Shown in pieces: positions 1-17,962 of a stretch of DNA of 27,500 nt. The stretch is from Neocallimastix lanati (nom. inval.) (taxonomy: Eukaryota > Neocallimastigomycota > Neocallimastigomycetes > Neocallimastigales > Neocallimastigaceae): the NCBI GenBank assembly GCA_016946835.1, contig JACVTC010000005.1, positions 1,820,001 to 1,847,500 on the forward strand. Direction: 5' to 3'. Under the pieces are notes generated by a model. It did not search any database. It was not told the DNA's origin and saw only the letters and a program-made list of their open reading frames with translations. Within the stretch, counting starts at the first letter, position 1. The number at the start of each line of letters is the position of its first letter. The position numbers were made by a program, and so were the translations under genes.

Positions 1-45
1 CACATATTCACCAGTAAACCAATTTATTCATTATTGAATAACTAG
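1..45 (+). CDS. C-terminal tip of Ty1/copia RNase H (partial)
   Basis: Frame 1 reads HIFTSKPIYSLLNN and then TAG at 43-45. This resembles the (D)IFTKPL motif that closes the RNase H part of Ty1/copia polyproteins, although it has an extra Ser and a His where Asp is usual. The polypurine tract and LTR start that follow directly support the reading. Only 14 codons lie in the window, so nothing can be said about whether the element is intact. A degenerate copy is possible because the motif is imperfect. Confidence 0.55.
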   Translation, partial: HIFTSKPIYSLLNN

Positions 46-58
46 GTTTAAGGGGGAA

Positions 59-250
59 TGTTAGAATATGTGAAATGTATGAAAAATAAGCTTCGAATGT
101 ATTGAAACACATTGTAATATAAATAATGTATAAGCCACAATGTATTAATATAAAAGCATTTAATTTAGAATAATTAAGTACTAGTAACTCTTTATCGTAA
201 AATATATTAAGTTGACATAATTATAAACCAGAAGTTCATAACTCTTAACA
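59..250 (+). mobile_element. Ty1/copia-type 3' LTR with preceding polypurine tract
   Basis: The polypurine tract AAGGGGGAA (50-58) primes plus-strand synthesis in LTR retrotransposons. It lies immediately before TGTTAGAATATG, a typical copia LTR start. The proposed LTR ends in CTTAACA at 244-250, giving a TGTTA/TAACA terminal inverted pair and a length of 192 bp. A TATAAAAG box at about 149-156 would be the LTR promoter. The 3' end is uncertain: TAACA also occurs near 618-622, after the (ATT)n tract, so the LTR could be longer and contain the microsatellite. The 5' LTR lies outside the window, so the two cannot be compared. Confidence 0.65.
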
Positions 251-612
<362 letters not shown>

Positions 613-855
613 TTTATTAACAACATTATTGCTATTGTTACTATTATTAATGTTATACACTTCGTTACTACTTATCATAATCAGTACTTGATTCTCTATT
701 ATTCATATATTATTTATATCTGTGACTGTGACAACAGTGCTTACATTACTATTACTATTGGATATTGGACAATAAATGGAAATTACAAAAAAAAAAAAAA
801 TTTTTTTTCATAATAAATTTCAATATTCATAAAATATTTCAGTCGAATTTTACTG

Positions 856-910
<55 letters not shown>

Positions 911-986
911 AGAAAACCAAAGTTCCAATCAAGGATTATTATTTTCTTTATAATAACAAGTATTTTTTTTTTTAAAAAAAAAAAAA

Positions 987-1027
<41 letters not shown>

Positions 1028-2460
1028 GTAATTCAAGAGTATAATTGTGAATATTTTAGAAATAGACGTTGAATAAATTTTTCAAAACCAAATTTAAGCT
1101 TCTTGCTTTAAATTGATCTAATTATAGAAGTTCTCGTATAATGATCATTTTCCAATTATCTCTCTAGAAAGTTTATTGTGGGTTTATATAACAAAAGACA
1201 TTTTAAATTAGAACAACGTTTTTATTATTAAACATTATTATTAAAATAAATTGTGTAATATTTTATCTATATTTAAAATCAACACTTCATACATTGTTTC
1301 TAAAAAAGAGAGAAAAAATAAAAATAAATATATATATATATATTTAATATATATAAAATACATGTATATTTATAAATATTTCCTTCCGAATTAAATTTTA
1401 AAATTTACAATAATATTAATTTTTTAAATATAAATATAAGAAATTAAATATTTCTTTATATAAATTCTTAAATGACGTGACTTATAAAGACTAGAAATAA
1501 TGGGAACATATCAGGACGACTCTTATAATATAATTATATAATACGTATTTACAATATGTATTTACAATATAGAAATATAGTTTTTAATTCATAAATAAAT
1601 ACAATTTTTACCGATTAAAATAATTCTTAAATTGAAATTATTCTTTTGACATATTTATATATTTATTTTTAAATAACAAATATTCTCAATGATAATATTA
1701 AAATAATAATAAATAATATTATTTCAAAATTATTTAAACTTTATTTATATTTTATTTATTCTATATTTATTTTGTTTTTATTATATGTTTCAATTAAAAA
1801 TATCAATTTATATAAAATTTAGATCATATATAAAAATGATATTTTCCTATTGATTTGAAAAGAAAATTCCAAAAAAAAAGAAAAAAGGAAAATAAATCTT
1901 CCTTTTTCCTTTTTTTTCTTCCTTTTCTTTTCAATGGTGTTTAATATTGCTAGGTGTCTGGACAATATATACATTATATTAAATATATATTGTAATTTGC
2001 AAAGCGTGTTTTCATATAATTTATATTTTGAAAAATAATTTATAATTTCTTATAATAATACTTGTAAAAAAAAAAATTTTTTTTAAAAATATTATTAATC
2101 TTTAATCTTCTACTACTTTTTTATTATTTTTCTTTCTCTTTTTTTTACTTTTCTTTTCTAGGAACTTATTTTTTTTTTTTAAATAAAGTGTTGAATTTGT
2201 TTTATTATTATTTTTTTTTTTAAATATGGCCTTATTTTGATTATCCTTTCAATGATTGGACTTTAAATCGTAGATTAAATATTATTTAAATAAAAAAAAA
2301 AAATTATTATTAGTAATAGTTATAATCATACTAAATTAATAAAATTTAATGTATTAATCTTTTATTACATTATCTTTATTACATCATTAAAATAATGTTT
2401 TATTATAAATAATAATGAACTATAATAATCCATGATATACAATAATTAAATAAAAATAAA
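613..2460. other. Gene-free AT-rich stretch left of the copine gene
   Basis: I see no gene here. The stretch holds an A run of about 50 (857-907), an (AAT)n tract (989-1022), a purine/pyrimidine inverted repeat (1855-1934) and a smaller 9-bp inverted pair ACAATATAT/ATATATTGT near 1963-1994. Bases 1080-1300 are somewhat less repetitive. They contain TTTATATAACAAAAG followed by TTAGAACAACG, loosely like the TATA-to-R part of the LTR at 59-250, but the similarity is too weak to call a second element. Confidence 0.7.
1855..1934. repeat. Purine arm / pyrimidine arm inverted repeat
   Basis: The 12-base outer arms TTGAAAAGAAAA (1855-1866) and TTTTCTTTTCAA (1923-1934) are perfect reverse complements. 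Between them a purine-only stretch is followed by a pyrimidine-only stretch, so most of the 80 bp could fold back imperfectly. No terminal duplication or transposase is visible. It could be a MITE-like relic or just slippage in A/T tracts. Confidence 0.6.
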
Positions 2461-2488
2461 AATTAAAAAAAAAAAAAAAAAAAAAAAA

Positions 2489-3267
2489 TTAAATATATTT
2501 ATGTTAATACTAATTTAAAATTAATATAATTCTTAAAGAAATACTTTTTAATAAGATTTTATTTCTTATTTATTTTATTTTATTTTTTATTTTTTATCTT
2601 TTGTTTTATTTTTTTATTTTATTTTTTTATTTTATTTTTTATTTTTCATTATTTATTTTTTTTAAATACAAAACTCTTGATGTTATTAAAAGTAAATATA
2701 TATATATTTTTACAAAAAAAAAAAAAAATTAAATATATTTATGTTAATACTAATTTAAAATTAATATAATTCTTAAAGAAATACTTTTTAATAAGATTTT
2801 ATTTCTTATTTATTTTATTTTATTTTATTTTATTTTATTTTATTTTTTATTTTTTATCTTTTGTTTTATTTTTTTATTTTATTTTTTTATTTTATTTTTT
2901 ATTTTTTATTTTTTATTTTTCATTATTTATTTTTTTTAAATACAAAACTCTTGATGTTATTAAAAGTAAATATATATATATTTTTACAAAAAAAAAAAAA
3001 AAATTAAATATATTTATGTTAATACTAATTTAAAATTAATATAATTCTTAAAGAAATACTTTTTAATAAGATTTTATTTCTTATTTATTTTATTTTATTT
3101 TATTTTATTTTATTTTATTTTATTTTTTATTTTTTATCTTTTGTTTTATTTTTTTATTTTATTTTTTTATTTTATTTTTTATTTTTTATTTTTTATTTTT
3201 CATTATTTATTTTTTTTAAATACAAAACTCTTGATGTTATTAAAAGTAAATATATATATATTTTTAC
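2489..3267. repeat. Tandem triplication of a ~225-264 bp unit
   Basis: Three near-identical copies lie at 2489-2713, 2729-2987 and 3004-3267. Each starts TTAAATATATTTATG, passes through a TTTTA-rich centre, contains TACAAAACTCTTGATG and ends in TTTTTAC. Each is preceded by a poly-A run of about 14 to 26. Length differences come from the number of TTTTA and TTTTTTA units in the centre (copy 1 shortest, copy 3 longest). The third copy ends 49 bp past the copine stop codon, so part may lie in the 3' untranslated region. The open frame across it is low-complexity Phe/Tyr/Leu and is not a gene. Confidence 0.9.
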
Positions 3268-3316
3268 TATATATATACATATATATATATATATATTTAT
3301 TGATAAATTTATTTAT

Positions 3317-5846
3317 TTATTTTAATTCTTCTTTCTTTTGTTCTGGAGTCGGACCAACAGAGTAGGGTATACTACCATAAAAACTAGGTGAATAACTTGG
3401 AGGAGTAGTAGTTGAAGGAGGCTGAGTTCCTGCTGGAGCACCTTGATACATATATGGATTTGGTTGACCATATGCTGGTTGACCATAAGGTGGTTGACCG
3501 TAGGGTGGTTGACCATAAGCTGGTTGGCCATATGGAATATAACCGTATGGATATTGTACACTACCTTGTGGTTGTGAGGGAGGTATATTTGAGGAAGAAG
3601 CAGATGGTGTAAGAGTAGGAGAAGTAGAACTAGCAATAGAAGTTGAGGCAGCAGTTTGACCTGGGGAAACTGGAGGTGACATAGATTGATATTGGAGTGG
3701 TGGATAACTTTGTTGTGGTACTGGTGGAGGAACAGCATTACTCATGAAACTATAATTATTAACACTTTGATGATTATACATTGAGTTGCTAAGTCTTGAT
3801 GGTTGTGAAGCAATGAAACTACTTTGTGGATCGAGAGAGAAGGAATTTTCCGTTCCAGCAATAAATGAACTTTGACGATTAAAAGCTGGTGTATATTCAC
3901 TTATAAATGAAGTATCTGGTTCAAGTTGTTTCTTCGGAATAATATTATTTTGCTTCATATAAGAAATAAATTGTTCAGGAATTTCATATAATACTTGCTT
4001 AGCTAAATTCTTAGGATCATTAGCAGCATTTACATCACGGAAAGGTACAAATTGTACAATATCACGATTCATAACGGTATTACCATCTCTTAATGGAACA
4101 TCATCAGCATCAAGCTCATTCATAGTTTCGAAATCATCATTACCAACACCAACTATAATAATAGAAATTGGAAGGAATGAAGCCTTAATAATATTTCTAA
4201 TAGTTTCTTCTCTATCAGTAATCTTACCATCCGTAATGATTAACAAAACATGATAATTGGCTCCTTTGCCTTCATTTCTTTCCATTTGTTCACATTCACT
4301 GATAACCTTTTTAATAACAGGAGAGAAATTGGTTGGACCATACAATTTAACATCTCTTAAAGTATGAGCATAAGCATGCATAATACCTTCAATACCAAAT
4401 ACTTTTGGATACGCTTCATTACCATTTAATGGGAAACAGTGAGAAATTTTATTATTATATTTAGCACCAAAACCATAAAGTGGGAATTGTTTATCCTTAC
4501 TGTAAACTTCTAAAACTCTTGATACCGAGTAAATTGCTTGTTGGTATTCATTATAAGCATTTGGATTACGATAGTGAAGAGATTTTGGATTATTTGGTTC
4601 TTCATTTGATGCAGTAAAATCGATAGCGATAGTTAAATTGAAATTTGTTCTACCAGCTAAATAATCCAAAAATGAATATTCTTCCTTAATTTCAACATAT
4701 TCTGAGATAAAAACACCAGAATTTTTATAACTTTTTCCTTTTTTAGCCTTCTTTTTAACATTAATGACGTCATATTCTTTATTCTTGAAAGCGACTAACT
4801 CAGCTATAGAAGTTTCAAATTCACCAATATAATCACGATTACCATTTTTATTCCAATCAAAAATCTTTATGACTAATGGTTCATCAATATTTGAATTACT
4901 GATTTTTGATAAATTTACTTCACCTTTCTTCCAACTTGGATTCAATGTATTTTTAATGACTTCACTTTCATAGGTAAGAAGAAGATTATCTCCATCACCA
5001 GAATTATTAATTCTACGATAAATAGCAAAGAATGGATCAGATTTTCCAAATAAATCTTTCCTATCTAATTTTATTGCTCTGAACTTATAAATTACAGTCT
5101 TTTTTGAATCACTAATTTCTTCAGCTGTAATAATAATATCACCATGTTGAATTTTACTAAGCTTTCCCTTTATTCTACTATTACGAGCATTTACTAAATA
5201 AACAATATAAACAAAACTATTAATTTAAATCATTTTAAATTTGTTAAGAATAAAAAAAATTATATTTAACAAATTCATACCTATATCAGCTAATGTAGTA
5301 ATATATTCACCAAGGAAATCATTCTTTGACGAGTTCTTATTACTAAAATCATCAATATCATATACTACAAATCTATTGGTAAATAATAAAAAAAAAATAA
5401 GTATTAAAATAAGTAAACATTAATGCAATAATTATTCTTTAAATCTTAATAAAAATATATATATATACAAATTTTTTCGCATTTAAAAGTTTATTTATTA
5501 CTTTAATTGTTGTTGTTCTTCGAAGAAATAATCCATTTCAATTGGTGTTGCAAATTCAGGGTTCAAATTATTCATAATTAATTCAGTTTTACCAACTTCT
5601 AACCATTTTTCCTTGGTACTTTGTCTACTATATGCATAAACTTGTGGATCCGATTTTGAAAATTTATCCTTATCAACAAGATTCCTATTATTATTTTTTT
5701 AAAAATATTATTTATTATTAATTTATTATATTTAATTATTTGGCTAAAAAAAAAAAAGGTAAATATATATTCTTTTGAACTTACTTTAATTTGATTCTTA
5801 ATTGAACCTTTGAAACAGGAACATTTTCACCATAAATTTCAGTCAT
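3317..5846 (-). CDS. Copine (C2A-C2B-VWA) with YGQP-rich C-terminal tail
   Basis: Four exons on the minus strand, 5785-5846, 5502-5684, 5281-5372 and 3317-5193, join in phase to 737 residues. C2A (about 10-112) includes VQLRIKLKNLVDKDKFSKSD, with the Asp residues expected to bind Ca2+. C2B (about 135-270) includes DLFGKSDPFF and LNPSWK. The VWA/copine domain (about 298-530) has the MIDAS motif DFTAS (304-308), LYGPTNFSPV (396-405) and TDG (433-435). Copines bind membranes in a Ca2+-dependent way and recruit partners through the VWA domain. The core matches ordinary copines in length, but about 207 residues follow it: three SFI[SA] motifs, Ser/Thr/Pro-rich sequence and five YGQP repeats (666-690). 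The start ATG has A at -3 and leads straight into C2A. The gene is divergent from the Ctf4 gene. Family assignment is secure; the paralogue and the role of the tail are unknown. Confidence 0.96.
3461..3535 (-). repeat. 15-bp minisatellite coding for [AP]YGQP repeats
   Basis: Five consecutive pentapeptide units of the form PYGQP/AYGQP are encoded by a 15-bp repeat inside the last copine exon. Third-base differences between units show the repeat is not brand new. Flanking sequence (YPYGYIPY before, NPYMYQGAP after) extends the Tyr/Gly/Pro-rich character. Confidence 0.9.
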
Positions 5847-5982
5847 TTTAATTATTTAATTTGAATATATATATACTTTTTGTTTTTTGTTTTTTTTTTA
5901 AAAAAAATATAAATTTTTAATAGTACTTATATTTTCTGAGTTATTATAATAATTAAAAAAATAAAAAAATAATTATTGTTTG

Positions 5983-6149
5983 AATCTATTAAGTCTCTAG
6001 ATTAAATAATAATTATTAATATTTTGATTTTAATTAAAATTTAAAACTTTTTAAAATCCTAATTCAATCTACTAAAGTCTATAGATTAAATAATAAGTAT
6101 TAATATTTTGATTTTAATTAAAAATTTAAACTTTTTATAATCCTAATTT
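5983..6149. repeat. 83-bp tandem direct duplication
   Basis: Bases 5983-6065 (AATCTATTAAGTCTCTAG...) are repeated from 6066 (AATCTACTAAAGTCTATAG...) with a few substitutions and 1-base indels. Both copies contain TTAATATTTTGATTTTAATT. The position is about 140 to 300 bp upstream of the copine start codon. Confidence 0.85.
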
Positions 6150-6789
6150 AATTTATTAAAAGGTTTGATATTTGATATAATTATATTAGTATTATTATTA
6201 TTAATAGTTATATATTAAATATAATAAACAAAGTCCCTTTGTTGTTTGTTTCTTTTGATTTTATAATATGTTTTATATCTTATTAGATAGTTTATAGTTT
6301 TTTTTTTTTTTAATGCTTATTATTAAAGCATATAATATTGTTTTTTATATTTTTACGATTTTTCGTTTTGTATTGTTTTATTTTTAATAAAAAAAAAAAA
6401 AAAATTCCAGAAATTTTTCTTTTGTTTTATATAAAAATTTTGGTATATTAAAATAGGGTTTGTATATGTAAAAAAAGATATATAATAATAAATATAAATA
6501 TATAAAAAAAAAAGGCAAATAATAATTAATAAAAATTAAATAATAAAATTCTCTATTAATTTTCACATTCCTAATTTTCTATCTTTTCTATTGAATTATA
6601 GAAATAGATATAATTCACGTATATTAAGCATATATTAGTATTAAATTCATAAATATTAGAATACTGGTAATTTATATAATACAATAGAATCAATATATAT
6701 TATATAGTGAATTTTAATATATTAAAATAATTAAAGTATAAATTAATATTAAAGAAAAATATAAATAATCTAAATTAAAAATCAAATAA

Positions 6790-7145
6790 TCAAAAACTAT
6801 AGATTATAAATAATAAATAATAAATAATAAATAATAAATAATAAATAATAAATAATAAATAAATAAATAATAAATAATAAATAATAAATAATAAATAATA
6901 AAAAATAAATAATAAATAATAAATAATTAAATAATAAATAATAAATAATAAATAATAAATAATAAATAATAAATAATAAATAATAAATAATAAATAATAA
7001 ATAATAAATAATAAATAATAAATAATAAATAATAAATAATTAATAATAAATAATAAATAATAAATAATAAATCATAAATAAATAAATAAATAAATAATAA
7101 ATAATAAATAATAAATAATAAATCATAAATCATAAATCATAAATA
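6790..7145. repeat. (AATAAAT)n-type simple sequence array
   Basis: About 350 bp are made almost entirely of AAT and AAAT units (AAATAATAAATAAT...), with occasional ATC interruptions near the right end. The Tyr/Leu/Ile-rich open frame on the opposite strand is a by-product. Confidence 0.95.
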
Positions 7146-8275
7146 TTTATGTAAAAATATATTAAAAAAAAAAAGTTTATTCGAAAGGAATTAATAAAAT
7201 TTTTATTAAAATGATGTTTTTTTAATTTTAATTTAAATTAATCATTAATATACAATTTTAATTTATTCAAATATAAGTTTAAATAGATATAGAATATTTA
7301 TAATATACTATAATATATTGTTCATACTATTTTAGATATATTTTAATATATTTTAATTAAAAAATTTTATTTTTATTTATTTTTTTTTATTGAATCAAAT
7401 GTGAAGAAAAAGAAAAAAGAAAATGAAAATTGAATATAAGGAAAAATGATGAAAAATATATTTATATATAAATATATATAAATTTTGATAATTGTTATAA
7501 ATTAAATAAGATAAATCTAAATTTAAAATAGTAAAAAGCGATAAACTTGTTAAATTAATTCCAACTATTGAAATAATAATTAAAATAATATACATATTGT
7601 ATATGGATTATGTTTATGAAATATTTATGAAAATTAGAAAAAAAATCATAATATAAAAGATTTAAATAATAGCGTTTAATATTTTAACATATTTTATATC
7701 ATGTTATATTTAAAAAGATATTTTTATAATTATATTTTTAAGTATTATAAAAAATAAACTAATTTATATAGAAAAAATTATATACAAAGAGAAATTAATA
7801 TATAAATAAACTTTTTGAAAAAATACTAAAAAAAATTAAAATTAATTTTTAAAAGTAAATATTTAGAAAAATCATATTTCTGATAAAAATGAAAAAGAAT
7901 TTCTTTAAATAAATATACATATTATTTTTGATAAAAATAATAAAATTAATATTCATGTGTACATAAATATTACTATTAATATCTATAGTATCATGTATCA
8001 TTAAATTACTTTCAGAAGTATTCCATAGAATTATAATATAACTATAATATAACCTTTTACGCTTTTTACGTCTTAGAATGAATATTTTAGTTATAATATA
8101 TATAAAGGTATTATTCTTCACAAAATTTTATATTTAGAATTATATGATCTTAATTATTAAACTAATTTTTAAATATATCCTATTTACTGCCCTTCGAATT
8201 AAAACATACTAATATTAATTTTCTTATTAAAGTTAAATATTAAATAATAATATCATTAATAATGGAAGTTATTTT

Positions 8276-8311
8276 TATCAACTAATTATGAACAATTATA
8301 ATTAGTTGATA
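8276..8311. repeat. 14-bp perfect inverted repeat with 8-base loop
   Basis: TATCAACTAATTAT (8276-8289) and ATAATTAGTTGATA (8298-8311) are exact reverse complements around GAACAATT. The stem has two G:C pairs, which is notable in this background. It lies about 590 bp upstream of the Ctf4 start codon. It might be a regulatory palindrome or the relic of a small element. Confidence 0.75.
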
Positions 8312-8439
8312 TTACATATCTAAAGAATAGAAATTTAAAAAAAGCAAAATTATAATTTTTTTAATATCATAAAAACATATTTAATATATGTTTTTTTTTT
8401 TTTTTTTTTTTGTTATATTATCGAAAAATTTATCTTGAA

Positions 8440-8530
<91 letters not shown>

Positions 8531-8532
8531 AT
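8440..8532. repeat. (AAAT)n microsatellite, about 23 units
   Basis: A perfect tetranucleotide tract, followed by looser AAAT-rich sequence to about 8630. No gene is seen in it. Confidence 0.95.
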
Positions 8533-8897
8533 TGATGATATATAAATAAATAAATTAATAAGTGATAAATAAATAAATAAACAAATATAAATAAATAAAT
8601 CATTAATTAATTAAACAAATAAAAATTTGTATTATAAAATATTAGATTCATTTTGTAATAAAAAATAAAGGTATTTAAATATTAATTAAATATATATTTT
8701 TTATACATAATATTATATTTATTAATTATTATAAAAAATATTTTTGAATTTCTTTGAAATGTCATTTTATAATTTGAAATTATTTTATTTTTGTATATAA
8801 AATTTATTGGTATTATTCAAAAAATATTAAAATAAATTATTCATTCATAATTTAATATTGTAATAAAAAAAAAAAAAAATTACATTTTAAATTAATA

Positions 8898-16445
<7,548 letters not shown>

Positions 16446-17684
16446 ATTAAAAAAAAAAAAAAAAAAAAAATATAAACAGTAATATTTAATTATTTTTACT
16501 AATTTTATTATTTATTTATTTATTTATTTATTTTTATTTATTTATTTTTTATTTTTATTTTTTTTTTATTTTTTATTTTTATTTTTTTTTTTATTTTTTA
16601 TTTTTTCTATTTTTTCTTTTATAGTATTTTATTTTATATTATTTTCAAGTTATATATAAAATCTATTAATATTTATTTACTATTATTTTTTTTTTCTTAA
16701 AAAAATTATTGTTTAATTAAAAATAATAATTCATTCAAATAAAGAGAAAAAAATTTTTTTTCTTTTTATTCTTTACCATTTTTATATATATTTTAATTTA
16801 ATAATTTAAAAATGTAATTTATTAAATTCATCAATGAAGTTAATTAATCTATAGAAGTTATTATTTGTTTACTAATAATTATAATAGTAATATTAATAAT
16901 AATCAATTTTTATATAAATATAAAGCCATTATTTTTCGTTTTAGTGTCGAGTCGCACTAAAAAAAAAAAAAATATGATTTAAAAAAAAAATAATAGAAAT
17001 AAAAAGGTTTTTTCATATAAGATTATTTTCATATTTTTTTTAATTTATATAATATAGACTTTTAACATTAAAATAAAGTATATTTAAAAAATAATATAAA
17101 TTAAAATTATGAAATATATAAAAAGATGTAAATAACATATATATTTATTATTAATTAAACTTTTTTAAATCTATAATTATTCATATTATAATAATAATGA
17201 ATTAAATCTTAATTAAAATTATTCTTAAAAATGTGGATTAAAAAAAATATTTTCTTTACGAATAGTTTAATATACTATTTAAAATTTTAGGGAACTTTAT
17301 TAAATATATATTCTATAACATTACTATAATTTATTTTAATTCTTTTTTATTTTATTTTATTTTATTTTAGTTTTCTTTAATTTTAATATTAAATATATAT
17401 ACATTTTAATTTTAACTTTTTAATTTTATTTTTATATTTTAATCTAATTTTCTACCATTATATATTTATAAAAGACCTTTATATTCTAAACTCTTAGTTT
17501 TATTTCTTATGCTAAAATTTTATTTTTTTATACAGTAATTTATTAAAATAAAACTATTTCATATAAAAAAATAAAAAAAAAATTTTTTTTTTTATTATAT
17601 CTTTTATCTTTTATATATATATATATATTAATAAATAATTATAAAGTGGACTGATAATAAAATAATAATAATAATTAAAAGATC
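16446..17684. other. Spacer between Ctf4 and RhoGEF genes
   Basis: The two genes lie head to tail, so this holds the Ctf4 3' end and the RhoGEF promoter. Content is poly-A right after the Ctf4 stop, (TTTA)n and TTTTTTA-like repeats (16500-16615), and otherwise unstructured A/T sequence. The only G/C-bearing patch is the hairpin at 16939-16962. I see no gene. Confidence 0.65.
16939..16962. promoter_or_regulatory. Isolated G/C-containing palindrome upstream of RhoGEF
   Basis: TTTTAGTG (16939-16946) and CACTAAAA (16955-16962) pair perfectly around TCGAGTCG, whose CGA and TCG can extend the stem with one bulged T. Nine of the 24 bases are G or C, in a region that otherwise has almost none. It lies about 720 bp upstream of the RhoGEF start and about 500 bp past the Ctf4 stop. 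A protein-binding site is a plausible but untested reading. Confidence 0.4.
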
Positions 17685-17928
17685 ATGGATTCAGCAAAGG
17701 ATGAAATAATAGATAAATTTAAAGTGAAATCAGATAATATAATTGTTAAAAAAAAAGCAATTATATCATGGTATATATATATATATATATATAAAATGAG
17801 AGCGCAATAGGATAGATTTAATATATATAATCATATAAAAATATAAATTTATATATATTTATAAAATATATATATATAAATTTTTGTTTTTCTAAACCGC
17901 TATCTATATATATATATATTAAAATTTT

Positions 17929-17962
<34 letters not shown>

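Larger units (their letters stand above)
5847..8897. promoter_or_regulatory. Divergent intergenic region between copine and Ctf4 genes
   Basis: About 3 kb separates two start codons facing away from each other, so both promoters should lie here. No specific promoter element can be picked out against the A/T background. Contents are an 83-bp tandem duplication (5983-6149), a long (AAT AAAT)n array (6790-7145), a 14-bp hairpin (8276-8311), an (AAAT)n tract (8440-8532) and poly-T/poly-A runs. The open frames inside, including a 90-codon minus-strand frame at 7849-8121, have biased Ile/Phe/Tyr/Asn composition, no recognisable domain and no splice context, so I do not call genes. Confidence 0.6.

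Noticed and set aside
765-953. Lys-rich 62-codon frame
   Set aside because: It reads through poly-A runs and has no domain, so it is a product of base composition.
3141-3365. Phe/Tyr-rich plus-strand frame next to copine
   Set aside because: It spans the third triplication unit and the antisense of the copine stop region, and its composition is that of T-rich repeats.
3322-3738. Alternative open frames inside the copine tail on both strands
   Set aside because: They are out-of-frame shadows of the repetitive Pro/Gln/Gly coding sequence; the copine frame continues a conserved VWA domain.
7395-7595. 66-codon minus-strand frame of Ile/Phe/Leu
   Set aside because: Hydrophobic composition follows from A/T-only DNA and there is no sign of selection.
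7849-8121. 90-codon minus-strand frame in the divergent intergenic region
   Set aside because: Ile/Phe/Tyr/Asn-rich with no recognisable domain and no higher G/C content like that of the true exons nearby. A small unknown gene cannot be fully excluded.
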